Of a stretch of DNA of 46,551 bases, positions 17,019-25,268 are shown one piece after another. Source of the DNA: Propionibacteriales bacterium (lineage in GTDB: Bacteria > Actinomycetota > Actinomycetes > Propionibacteriales > Nocardioidaceae); the NCBI GenBank assembly GCA_026392415.1, contig JAPLCC010000028.1, positions 1 to 46,551 on the forward strand, in the 5' to 3' direction. Both the position numbers and the translations under genes were made by a program. Each line of letters opens with the position of its first letter. Position 1 is the stretch's first letter. The notes below the pieces were generated by a model. That model worked only from the letters and a program-made list of their open reading frames with translations. It had not been told where the DNA came from and did no database searches.

Positions 17019-18161
17019 TCAGACGCCGATGGAGCGGCCGATGATCTCCTTCATCACCTGCGTGGTGCCGCCGTAGATCGTCGAGATCCGGGCATCCACG
17101 AAGTGTCGGGCGATCGGGTACTCGTTCATGTAGCCGTACCCACCGTGCATCTGCACGCCTTGGGCGACCAAGCGGTTCTGCAGCTCCGTGGTCCACCACT
17201 TCGCCATCGAGGCCTCGACCGTGTCGAGCTTGCCGTCGAGGTGCTTGCGCAGGCACTGGTCGACGAACGCCTGGGTGACCCGCACCTCGGTGAGCATCTC
17301 GGCGAGGACGAACCGGTTGTGCTGGAACGACCCGATCGGCTTGCCGAAGGCCGTGCGGTCCTTGGCGTAGTCCGTCGAGAGCTGGGCCACCGCGGCGGCT
17401 CCAGCAACGGCCTGGACCGCGATGATCAGCCGCTCCTGGGGCAAGTTCTGCATCAGGTAATAGAAGCCGTGCCCCACCTCGCCGAGCAGGTTCTCCTTGG
17501 GCACGATCACGTCGGTGAACGACAGTTCGGCGGTGTCCTGGCCGTGCAGACCGATCTTTTCGAGATTGCGGCCGCGCTCGAATCCCTCCATGCCGCGCTC
17601 GACGACCAGCAGGCTGAAGCCCTTCGATCCGGCGTCGGGGTCGGTACGGGCCACGACGATGACGATGTCGGCGTTGATGCCGTTGGAGATGAACGTCTTC
17701 GCGCCGTTGAGGACGAAGTGGTCGCCCTTGTCGACGGCGGTCGTGCGGATGCCCTGAAGGTCGCTGCCAGTGCCGGGCTCGGTCATCGCGATCGCGGTGA
17801 TGATCTCGCCGCTCACGCAGCCGGGCAGCCAGCGCTGCTTCTGCTCCTCGGTGCCGAGGGAGACGATGTAGGGCACGATCACGTCGGTGTGCACCGAGGC
17901 GCCGATGCTGGTGTGGCCCGAGCCGACGAACTCCTCGTTGAAGACCGCGTTGAAGCGGAAGTCGTCGATGCCGGGACCACCGTAGGCCTCGGGTACGTCG
18001 AAGCAGAGCAGCCCCTGCTCACCGGCCTTGAGCCACACGTCGCGGGGCACGATGCCGGCGGCGCGCCACTCCTCGTCGTACGGGTGGACCTCCTTCTCCA
18101 GAAAGGTCCGCACGGTCTGCCGGAAGGCCTCGTGCTCGGGCTCGAAGATGTCACGGGTCAT
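17019..18161 (-). CDS. Acyl-CoA dehydrogenase, long-chain (LCAD) type
   Basis: A 380-residue FAD enzyme for the first step of beta-oxidation. FAD/substrate segments are AIAMTEPGTGSDLQGIRT (about 123-140) and LNGAKTFISNG. Glu243 in QNLPQERLIIA matches the helix-G catalytic Glu of mammalian long-chain acyl-CoA dehydrogenase; the C-terminal motif reads YGGTTQVMKEII, without the Glu that short- and medium-chain enzymes use there. ATG 18161 has AGGAG nine bases upstream and overlaps the TGA of the membrane-protein gene (ATGA). It is third of the operon ligase, DUF2306 protein, dehydrogenase, so it probably acts on the acyl-CoA made by that ligase. Confidence 0.93.
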   Translation of the reverse strand: MTRDIFEPEHEAFRQTVRTFLEKEVHPYDEEWRAAGIVPRDVWLKAGEQGLLCFDVPEAYGGPGIDDFRFNAVFNEEFVGSGHTSIGASVHTDVIVPYIVSLGTEEQKQRWLPGCVSGEIITAIAMTEPGTGSDLQGIRTTAVDKGDHFVLNGAKTFISNGINADIVIVVARTDPDAGSKGFSLLVVERGMEGFERGRNLEKIGLHGQDTAELSFTDVIVPKENLLGEVGHGFYYLMQNLPQERLIIAVQAVAGAAAVAQLSTDYAKDRTAFGKPIGSFQHNRFVLAEMLTEVRVTQAFVDQCLRKHLDGKLDTVEASMAKWWTTELQNRLVAQGVQMHGGYGYMNEYPIARHFVDARISTIYGGTTQVMKEIIGRSIGV

Positions 18162-19342
18162 GACGATGTACTCCTGGTCGGTCGCCCAACGGGCGACGGG
18201 ATGGATGGGGCGGGGGTCCTGTGGCCGTGCCGCAGGAGCAGCACGGCGAGTGCGGTGACGATCGGGAAGCCGGGCGCGACCATCAGGCCGGCCAGCCACC
18301 CTTCGACGTCACCGAGAACGGGGCTCAGCAATAGCCGTCCGCTGGCGACCGCGGCGAGCGGCGCGAGCGCCACACCGACGACGACTGGCCGCCAGGCGGG
18401 CGCCGAGCGGCGGGCCAGCCCGAGCACGACGATCAGCAGGATCAGGGCCGGACCAGCGTGGAACCATGCGTACAGCGGCGGCACGGCGGGCGTCCCCGAC
18501 GCGGTGAGGACGTCGTCCGGCCGGGTGAGGAGAACAGCGACGATTCCGCCCAGCGAGACCGAGGCAGCAATGAACTCGGGCTTTCCCAGAGCTCGCGGCC
18601 GGCCGGGGACCGTGAGGTTAAGCACGGAAGCCCCCGCCAGGAGCGCAGCCCCCGGCGCCAGCACGGCGAGCGCCACCGCGCCGGCGTCCAAGCGGGTGAG
18701 CTGGTCGTGGTCGGGCAGCAGCGGTCCGAGCGCCGCCCACAGCAGACGCAGGGCCGGGGCGGTAAGAAGGAAGCACAGGGCCAACGTCATCCAGCAGCGG
18801 TGCGCGAGCACCTGGCCGGCACGAGCGGCCAGGACACCGGCCAGCGTGGCACCCAGGGTGCTGAGGCCGAGCACCCACAGCTGCCAGGACAGCGCAACCT
18901 GACCGACGTGCTCCACCGGCGGCGCACGCAGCAGGAACACCACGGCGGCCCCCATGCTGATGATCACCGCAGCCAGGTATGCCCGCCCGACCGCGCGATG
19001 TCCCCTGCGCAGACCACGAGACGCGGCGATGCTTTGCCCGGCGGCGAGGAGCAGAGCCGCGCTGCCGGTCGTGGTGTGGACCAGCATCGCCACGCGCTGG
19101 TCCCGGTAGTCGTCGGTGCGAGCGGCAGCCACCGAACCGGGACCGGTGACATCCGCCTCGCCGGCGACCAGAGCATCGAGGCGCACCTGGAGTCGGGGAG
19201 CGTCGGCATCCACGGTGAAGAACATCGACGTGAAGGCGATCGGAGTGTAGAGGAGCGCGAGGAGCGCGGCGACCCCGCCAGCGACCGGGAGGACCCGGAC
19301 GCCGGCGGGGCGAAGCTCTGACAACTTCTCCACCACGGTCAA
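18158..19342 (-). CDS. DUF2306-like integral membrane protein
   Basis: A 394-residue membrane protein with about ten hydrophobic segments. Residues 30-50 form a first helix; the part with MLVHTTTGSAALLLAAGQSI and RRGHRAVGRAYLAAV has the spaced histidines typical of DUF2306, whose function is not established. The ligase gene stops three bases before the TTG start at 19342; no clear ribosome-binding site is seen for this TTG or for the GTG at 19336, so translation is probably coupled. Its own stop overlaps the dehydrogenase ATG. The tight placement between a fatty-acyl ligase and an acyl-CoA dehydrogenase suggests a membrane role in the same substrate's metabolism, for example heme/quinone-linked electron transfer or transport; this is speculation. 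Confidence 0.7.
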   Translation of the reverse strand: MTVVEKLSELRPAGVRVLPVAGGVAALLALLYTPIAFTSMFFTVDADAPRLQVRLDALVAGEADVTGPGSVAAARTDDYRDQRVAMLVHTTTGSAALLLAAGQSIAASRGLRRGHRAVGRAYLAAVIISMGAAVVFLLRAPPVEHVGQVALSWQLWVLGLSTLGATLAGVLAARAGQVLAHRCWMTLALCFLLTAPALRLLWAALGPLLPDHDQLTRLDAGAVALAVLAPGAALLAGASVLNLTVPGRPRALGKPEFIAASVSLGGIVAVLLTRPDDVLTASGTPAVPPLYAWFHAGPALILLIVVLGLARRSAPAWRPVVVGVALAPLAAVASGRLLLSPVLGDVEGWLAGLMVAPGFPIVTALAVLLLRHGHRTPAPSIPSPVGRPTRSTSS

Positions 19343-19345
19343 GGG

Positions 19346-20878
19346 TCAGTCCGTGGCGGCGGCGTACCGCTCGCGCAGCTCGCGCTTGAGGATCTTGCCG
19401 GCACCGGAGACCGGCAGCTCGGTGACGAACTCGAAGCTTCGCGGGGTCTTGTAGCCGGCGATGCGCTCCTTGACGAACTCGCGGATCTCGTCCGGGTCGG
19501 GCTCGACACCGGGGGCCGCGACGATGACAGCGTGCACGCGCTCACCCCACTCCGGGTCGGGAAGGCCAATGACGGCGGACTGCAGCACGGCCGGGTGCTG
19601 CGAGAGGGCCGACTCGACCTCGGCGGAGTACACGTTCTCGCCGCCGGAGATGATCATGTCCTTGATCCGGTCCACGATGTAGAGGTAGCCATCGGCGTCG
19701 ATGTAGCCCCCGTCGCCGGTGTGCATCCACCCGTCGCGGACGGCCGCGGCCGTCTCCTCCGGCCGGTTCCAGTAGCCGAGCATCACGTTGCCACCGCGCA
19801 CGCAGACCTCGCCCACCGTGCCGGTCGGCACAGGCGTGCCGTCGGCGTCGCGGATCTCGAGCTCGACGTGGGCCGCTGGCCGTCCGGCCGCGCGCAGGTA
19901 GGGCTCGCGGTGGTCCTCGGGCAGGAGCAGCGTGGCGACAGGCGCCAGCTCGGTCATGCCGTACGCCTGGGCGAGACGGACATCGGGCAGGAGGGCCATC
20001 GTGCGCTTGAGCAGACCCTCGGCGATCGACGAGGCGCCGTAGAGGATGTGCTGCAGCGACGAGAGGTCGAAGGAGTCGACATCAGGGTTGTCGACGACCA
20101 GCTGGATCATCGTGGGCACCAGCAGGACGTCGGTGACCTTGTGGGTGGCGATGGCGTCACACACGGCCTTGGGGTCGAAGAAGGGCACGATGACGTGACG
20201 CCCGCCGGTCATGACCTGGCCGAGCCAGGCCGCGAGGTCGGCGAGGTGGAACATCGGCGCCGCGTGGAGCAGCACCGCACCGTTCTGCAGCAGGCTGCTG
20301 GAGGCCAGCATGCCCAGCGAGGACGTGCTGAGGTTCGCGTGGGAGAGCATGACGCCCTTCGGGAAACCCGTGGTGCCGCCGGTGTAGAACAGGCCCGCGA
20401 GCGCGTCGCCGGAACGGCGGACGTCCTCGACGGGCTCGGCTGCCGCCAGGATCTCCTCGTAGGCCAACATCCCGTCGGGCGTCGGGCCGTCGCCGCAGTG
20501 GATCAGGGTCTCGAGGCCCGCGCACTGGGCCTTCAGCACCGGCGCCATGGGCGCGAAGGCGTCGTCGATGAGCAGGACCTTCGTGTCGGAGTCGTTGATC
20601 GAGTACGCGATCTCGGCGGGGCTCCAGCGGATGTTCACCGGGTTGAGGACGGCGTCCGCCCACGGCACGGCCAGCAGGTACTCGGCGTAGCGGTCGCTGT
20701 TGAGCGACAGGATTCCCACCCGGTCGTCGCTGACGACGCCGAGCTCGCGCAGAGCTCCGGCGAGTCGGGCGACACGGTCGCCCTGCTCCCGGAAGGTCCA
20801 GACACGGTCGCCGTAGATCGTGGCCACCTCGTCGGGGGTCTGGCGCAGCGAGCGGTGGAAGCCTTGGGTCAGATACAT
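19346..20878 (-). CDS. Acyl-CoA synthetase (FadD-type AMP-dependent ligase)
   Basis: A 510-residue ANL-superfamily adenylate-forming enzyme that activates a carboxylic acid to its CoA ester with ATP. The phosphate-binding loop is LFYTGGTTGFPKGVMLSH, followed by AYGMTELAPV, and the hinge/C-domain motifs are WMHTGDGGYIDADGY, VDRIKDMIISGGENVYSAEV and the catalytic Lys in SGAGKILKREL near the C-terminus. ATG 20878 follows AAAGGAG. It is first in an operon with a DUF2306 membrane protein and a long-chain-type acyl-CoA dehydrogenase, and is divergent from a TetR gene, with one TTGRC-N5-GYCAA palindrome between. Substrate size is unknown. Confidence 0.93.
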   Translation of the reverse strand: MYLTQGFHRSLRQTPDEVATIYGDRVWTFREQGDRVARLAGALRELGVVSDDRVGILSLNSDRYAEYLLAVPWADAVLNPVNIRWSPAEIAYSINDSDTKVLLIDDAFAPMAPVLKAQCAGLETLIHCGDGPTPDGMLAYEEILAAAEPVEDVRRSGDALAGLFYTGGTTGFPKGVMLSHANLSTSSLGMLASSSLLQNGAVLLHAAPMFHLADLAAWLGQVMTGGRHVIVPFFDPKAVCDAIATHKVTDVLLVPTMIQLVVDNPDVDSFDLSSLQHILYGASSIAEGLLKRTMALLPDVRLAQAYGMTELAPVATLLLPEDHREPYLRAAGRPAAHVELEIRDADGTPVPTGTVGEVCVRGGNVMLGYWNRPEETAAAVRDGWMHTGDGGYIDADGYLYIVDRIKDMIISGGENVYSAEVESALSQHPAVLQSAVIGLPDPEWGERVHAVIVAAPGVEPDPDEIREFVKERIAGYKTPRSFEFVTELPVSGAGKILKRELRERYAAATD

Positions 20879-20934
20879 CGCACTCTCCTTTGGGTTCGAT
20901 ACCTACAGATGGATCCCGAGCTCTCGGACCGCAG

Positions 20935-20949
20935 TTGGCCCGACGTCAA
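20935..20949. promoter_or_regulatory. Operator candidate TTGGCCCGACGTCAA between fadD-like and tetR genes
   Basis: This 15-mer fits the pattern TTGRC-N5-GYCAA seen twice before the thiolase gene at 26480; with one more flanking base each side (GTTGGC...GTCAAC) the symmetry extends. It lies in the 116-bp divergent region, 57 bp from the ligase start and 46 bp from the TetR start. Likely the autoregulatory site of the TetR protein at 20995-21645. Confidence 0.5.
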
Positions 20950-20994
20950 CAGAGGTCTCGCGCCGGCGGGACGGCGCATGAGAGGGTGGCAGCG

Positions 20995-21645
20995 ATGACC
21001 TCGCCCACCGTGGACGACCAGCCCCGCCGCCTGGGCGCGGACGCCCGTCGTGACCAGATCCTCGACTGCGCCGTCCGCCTGTTCGGCGAACGTCCCTACG
21101 ACGACGTCGGCACCAGCGACATCGCCCAGGAGGCCGGCGTGACGCGGGGTCTGCTGCACCACTACTTCGGCACGAAGCGAGGCCTGTACGTCGAGGTCGT
21201 CAAGCGGATGTTGGACGCCACCCGCATTGACCTGGTAGCGGCCGAGATGGCCTCGCCGGGCCGGGGCCGCGCGTCGGTCCGTCGCCGGGCCGAGCGCGGG
21301 GTCGACCACTTCCTCGACGCCGTCGAGGCGCACGGCAAGACCTTCGTCGCCGTCTCGCATGCCGAGGGCATCGGAACCGATCCGGAGGTCGGCGAGATCC
21401 TGGCCCGCGCCGACGACCTGAGCGCCAAGGCGATGCTGAGCGCACTGGGCCTGCCCGATCCCGGACGGGAGTCGGAGGAGTACGCCGTGATGCGAAGCTA
21501 TCTGCAGCTGGTCAAGGGCGCGACCCGCGAGTGGCAGCGCGACCGGACGCTGCGCCGCGATCAGGTGCGGCGACTGCTGGTCGAGACCATCACCACCATC
21601 ACGATGCAGGTCCTGCCGAGGCTCGACGACGACGGGGAGGACTGA
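20995..21645 (+). CDS. TetR/AcrR-family regulator of the local beta-oxidation genes
   Basis: A 216-residue TetR-type repressor. The DNA-binding domain includes RRDQILDCAVRLFGERPYDD, TSDIAQEAGVTRGLLHHY and FGTKRGLYVEVVKRML. It is similar to the TetR protein at 1835-2455 over the whole reading helix. ATG 20995 is preceded by GAGGG at about eight bases and gives a normal N-terminus; a GTG/ATG further upstream would add 35 residues of low plausibility. It sits between the divergent ligase operon and the convergent patatin-thiolase operon. One matching palindrome lies before its own gene and two before the thiolase at 26480, so it may control both. Ligand probably an acyl-CoA (inference). Confidence 0.88.
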   Translation: MTSPTVDDQPRRLGADARRDQILDCAVRLFGERPYDDVGTSDIAQEAGVTRGLLHHYFGTKRGLYVEVVKRMLDATRIDLVAAEMASPGRGRASVRRRAERGVDHFLDAVEAHGKTFVAVSHAEGIGTDPEVGEILARADDLSAKAMLSALGLPDPGRESEEYAVMRSYLQLVKGATREWQRDRTLRRDQVRRLLVETITTITMQVLPRLDDDGED

Positions 21646-21659
21646 GGCCACGAGCACGG

Positions 21660-23072
21660 TCATCGCTCCACGTCGGCCCACGACGTGGGTGTGGTGAGGG
21701 CATCGATGAGCGGCAGGGCGGCCCGCAGGGTCGCAGCCCCCGCTTCGGCCGCTCGCTCGACGGAAGCACGGCCGGGCGCGAGGCTAGACGGGGCGAGCGT
21801 CGTTGGCATCCTCACGACTGCGTCGCAGTAGAGCCGGTTGCGGTTCCACTGTGAGGTCACCAGTCCCGCGACCGGGGCGTACCAGGCCTGACGCGGCCGG
21901 GCCTCCGGGTAGAAGCAGTCAAGGGCGAGGACGGCCGTGTCCCGGCCCCCGATGCGCCCGGCACGCACGGCGGACCACGCCTGCTCGGCGGGCACGTTGC
22001 TGACCGTAGAGCCATCGACGAGCGCGTCGATCCGGTGCCGGACCATCAGGGAGTCGAGCACGAGGGCGGCATCGGGGTCGGCGCTCTCGTGGTGGAGCAT
22101 GCCGGGGATCGCCGAGGAGATGGAGATCGCGTCGACCACACTGAGCTGTCGGCTGAGCTCGTCGGCACCGAGCAGCAGGGGGCGCGCCGCGCCGGGCATC
22201 CGCTCGGGAACGGGCCGGCGTCGCCGCGCGAGCGCGGGCAACGCGCGGAGCACAGTCGCCGGGATGACGCGGGCGGCATGCCCGCGCAGACCGGTGGCGA
22301 CGACGTCGAAGGGGATGGCAGTGTCGCTCAACCGCAGAGCGGTGCCGTCGGGGTTGCGGAGGAAGGAGCCCATGGCTTCCTCGAGACGCAGCGCCAGCGG
22401 GGCCCGGACGCCGTGTCGGCGCGGGCGGGTCGCCGGGCCGACGATCCCACGGTAGGTCAGACCCGCGGCGAAGGCGAGGTAGTCGTCAATCGGCACCGGC
22501 ACCTCGCGGGCCAGGAGCGCACCCATCACCGCGCCGACGGACGAGCCCACCACGTAGTCGGGCAGGCGGTCCGCCTCGACGAGGGCGGCGAACGCACCGA
22601 GGTAGGAGTACGCAGCCGCACCCCCTCCCCCAAGGACCAACGTCAGCCGCCGGTGGCCGATCTCGGCCTCGAGGTCCTCGGCGCGGACGTCGTGGCGCTC
22701 GAGCAGGGCGCTGCGATGGGCCACCGCGTCGCGGACCAGGCGCTCGGACGCGGCGTCGGCCGCCCGCAGCCTCAGGACGGGGTCGCGCTCTCCGCGCAGT
22801 GGGCTGCCGAGGAGGTCGCCCACCCGCTGCCGGAAGGCGGTCGACTCCTGCCCCACCGAGAGAAGGCGACCGCCCGTGCCACCGGACGCCGCGCCGGGCT
22901 CGAACTCGTCGAGTCGGGCGAGGGCCAGCAGGTGGCGGATTCGGCCCAGGCGCTCTGCAGGCAGGGCTTCGGGAGCCGCGACGTGGGCGCGCACGAGCGC
23001 ACGTTCCAACCGCTGGAGCGCGAGGACCTCTCCCGCTGTCGTACTCGCGCTGCGGTCAGGAGATGTGCTCAC
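21660..23072 (-). CDS. Patatin-like phospholipase / lipid acyl hydrolase
   Basis: A 470-residue serine lipid hydrolase. The oxyanion hole is GGGGAAAYSYLG (from about residue 148), the nucleophile is Ser178 in GSSVG, and the dyad Asp353 is in DGSTVSNVP; all three catalytic features are intact. A long N-terminal region of about 145 residues, mostly helical and rich in Arg and Leu, precedes the patatin domain, and I do not recognise it. No signal peptide, so it likely acts in the cytoplasm or on lipid-body or membrane surfaces. The GTG at 23072 overlaps the end of the fadB-like gene by 17 bp; earlier codons read inside that gene and are unlikely. Last in the thiolase-fadB-patatin operon, it may release fatty acid for beta-oxidation. 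Confidence 0.85.
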   Translation of the reverse strand: MSTSPDRSASTTAGEVLALQRLERALVRAHVAAPEALPAERLGRIRHLLALARLDEFEPGAASGGTGGRLLSVGQESTAFRQRVGDLLGSPLRGERDPVLRLRAADAASERLVRDAVAHRSALLERHDVRAEDLEAEIGHRRLTLVLGGGGAAAYSYLGAFAALVEADRLPDYVVGSSVGAVMGALLAREVPVPIDDYLAFAAGLTYRGIVGPATRPRRHGVRAPLALRLEEAMGSFLRNPDGTALRLSDTAIPFDVVATGLRGHAARVIPATVLRALPALARRRRPVPERMPGAARPLLLGADELSRQLSVVDAISISSAIPGMLHHESADPDAALVLDSLMVRHRIDALVDGSTVSNVPAEQAWSAVRAGRIGGRDTAVLALDCFYPEARPRQAWYAPVAGLVTSQWNRNRLYCDAVVRMPTTLAPSSLAPGRASVERAAEAGAATLRAALPLIDALTTPTSWADVER

Positions 23073-25254
23073 CGGAGGCCGCCCGCTCGCGCAGCCCGGT
23101 CGGGACGACGAACCGGTCGCCGTAGCGCGCGCGCAGCTCGTCGGCACGGGCCACGAAGGCGGCCGGGCCGGCGAGGTCGCCACGGGAGTACTGGTCGATG
23201 TACTGCAGCGTGCCACCGGTCCAGGCCGGGAACCCGATGCCGAGGATCGAGCCGATGTTCGCCTCCGCGACGGTCGTCACAATGCCCGCGTCGTAGCAGC
23301 GCGCCGCCTCGAGTGCAGCCGCGACCAGCAGCCGCTCCTTGGCATCCTCGAAGGGAACGAGCTGCTCGGACTCCGGGGCCCCATCGGCCGGGCGGACGAA
23401 GTGCTCGAGCAGGCCGGGCCACAGGCCGAGGCGACGACCGGTGTCGTCGTACTCGTAGAAGCCCTGCCCGGCGAGACGCCCCGGACGCTCGAACTCCGTG
23501 ACCATCCGCTCCTGGATCGAGGTGCCCGGGGTGGTGACGTAGGTCCCGCCCTCCGCCTCGATCGCGGCGACCTGACCGCGCTGGATCTTGACCGTGGTGC
23601 TCATGTTCACCTCGTCGAGCAGTGCCAGCGCGCCCACGGGGAACCCCGCCTGGGTGGTGGCCTGCTCGATGGACGCCGGGTGGACACCTTCGCCGAGCAT
23701 CGACAGCGCCTGGTCGACGAACTCGCCGATCACCCGGTTGGCGTAGAAGGCGTAGACGTCCTTGACCGCGATGGGGCTCTTCCGGATCTGGCGCGCGAAG
23801 TCGAAGGCGCGGGCCACGGCCGCCGCGCCCGTGTGCTCCCCGACGACGATCTCGAGCAGCGGCATCTTGTCGACGGGGCTGAAGAAGTGCAGACCGATCA
23901 CGTCCGCCGGACGCGAGACCGCCGAGGCGAGCTCGCGCAACGGCAGGGCCGAGGTGTTCGACGCGATGAGCGCGTCGTCGGCCAGGTAGGGCTCGACCTC
24001 GGCGAGCACCTTCCTCTTCAGCTCGAGGTCCTCGAAGACGGCCTCGACCACGAAGTCGGCGCCCTTGACGTCGGAGATGTCTCCCGTGGCGAGGATGCGC
24101 GCCAACACCTCGTCGCGCTCCCCGGGCGTGATGCGCCCCTTCGCGACCGCGCGCTCGAGCAGGTCCCGCGAGTAGTCCTTGCCACGCTCGGCGGCCTCGA
24201 CGCTGACGTCGCGCAGCACGACTTCCGAGCCCGACCGGGCCACGACGTAGGCGATCGCGGCGCCCATCATGCCCGCCCCGAGCACGGCGACCTTCTCCGC
24301 GCGGCGCACCTCGAACCCGGCGGGGCGCGAGACCCCCTTGTTGACGGCGTTGAGGTCGAAGAACAGCGCCTTGATCATGTTCGTCGAGACCTGGCCGCAG
24401 ATCAGGTTCGCGCAGTAGCGCGTCTCGATCGCGAACGCGGTGTCGAGGTCGACCTGAGCGCCCTCCACGGCAGTCGACAGGATCGCCGCAGGCGCCGGCA
24501 TCGGCGCGCCCTTGAGCTGCTTGCGCAGGTTGGCCGGGAAGGCCGGCAGGTTGGCGGCCAGGCCCGGGCTGGCCGGCGTTCCTCCGGGAATCCTGTAGCC
24601 GGGTCGGTCCCACGGCTGGGTCGCGTCGGGGTTCGCGGCGATCCACGCACGGGCCGCGGCGAACATCTCGTCCTCGGTGGCGACCACCTGGTCGACGATG
24701 CCGACCTCGAGCGCCTTGGCAGGCCTGTGGCGCTGGCCCTGTCCGAAGACGTTGAGCATGCCGCTGACGACCCCTATCATCCGGACGACGCGGGTGACGC
24801 CGCCGGCGCCGGGCAATACGCCGAAGGCGACCTCGGGCAGACCGATCTGGCTGCCCTTCTTGTCCAGCGCGATGCGGTGGTGCGCGGCGAGCGCGACCTC
24901 GAAGCCGCCGCCCAGTGCGGTGCCATTGATCGCGGCCACGACCGGCTTTCCGAGGGTCTCGATGCGCCGGAAGCACGCCTTCCAGGCGTCCAACCCGTTG
25001 GCGATCTTCTCGATGTCGTCGGCGCCGGAGTCGCGAAGGATGGTGAGGTCGGCCCCCGCGAAGAAGGTGTCCTTGCCTGACGTGATGATGACACCGTCGA
25101 AGGTGTCCCGCTCGGCCTCGAGCCGGTCGACGACCTCCTGGAGGGCGGCGAGGACCGGCTCGGTCATGGTGTTGGTGGGCTGGTCCGGCTGGTCGACCCA
25201 GATCGTGAGGATCCGGTCGGAGCCGAGGTCCCAGCGAAGGATGTCATTGCTCAT
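23056..25254 (-). CDS. FadB-type fused enoyl-CoA hydratase / 3-hydroxyacyl-CoA dehydrogenase (copy 2)
   Basis: A 732-residue bifunctional beta-oxidation enzyme, paralogous to that at 10477-12660. The crotonase domain has AINGTALGGGFEVAL with Glu119 and Glu141 (IGLPEVAFG); the Rossmann motif is [16 protein letters not shown], followed by [26 protein letters not shown] and [17 protein letters not shown]. It ends with GQGFYEYDD and a C-terminal 3HCDH domain. ATG 25254 is chosen because the thiolase gene ends 14 bp upstream; the frame stays open further 5', but only as a false continuation through the thiolase gene. Translation may be coupled to the thiolase. With its thiolase partner it probably handles chain lengths or branches that copy 1 does not. 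Confidence 0.93.
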   Translation of the reverse strand: MSNDILRWDLGSDRILTIWVDQPDQPTNTMTEPVLAALQEVVDRLEAERDTFDGVIITSGKDTFFAGADLTILRDSGADDIEKIANGLDAWKACFRRIETLGKPVVAAINGTALGGGFEVALAAHHRIALDKKGSQIGLPEVAFGVLPGAGGVTRVVRMIGVVSGMLNVFGQGQRHRPAKALEVGIVDQVVATEDEMFAAARAWIAANPDATQPWDRPGYRIPGGTPASPGLAANLPAFPANLRKQLKGAPMPAPAAILSTAVEGAQVDLDTAFAIETRYCANLICGQVSTNMIKALFFDLNAVNKGVSRPAGFEVRRAEKVAVLGAGMMGAAIAYVVARSGSEVVLRDVSVEAAERGKDYSRDLLERAVAKGRITPGERDEVLARILATGDISDVKGADFVVEAVFEDLELKRKVLAEVEPYLADDALIASNTSALPLRELASAVSRPADVIGLHFFSPVDKMPLLEIVVGEHTGAAAVARAFDFARQIRKSPIAVKDVYAFYANRVIGEFVDQALSMLGEGVHPASIEQATTQAGFPVGALALLDEVNMSTTVKIQRGQVAAIEAEGGTYVTTPGTSIQERMVTEFERPGRLAGQGFYEYDDTGRRLGLWPGLLEHFVRPADGAPESEQLVPFEDAKERLLVAAALEAARCYDAGIVTTVAEANIGSILGIGFPAWTGGTLQYIDQYSRGDLAGPAAFVARADELRARYGDRFVVPTGLRERAASGEHIS

Positions 25255-25268
25255 GGTTCTCTCGACTC

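Noticed and set aside
17019..18161. Inactive dehydrogenase because YEGT is YGGT
   Set aside because: Long-chain-type enzymes use a different Glu, which is present as Glu243.
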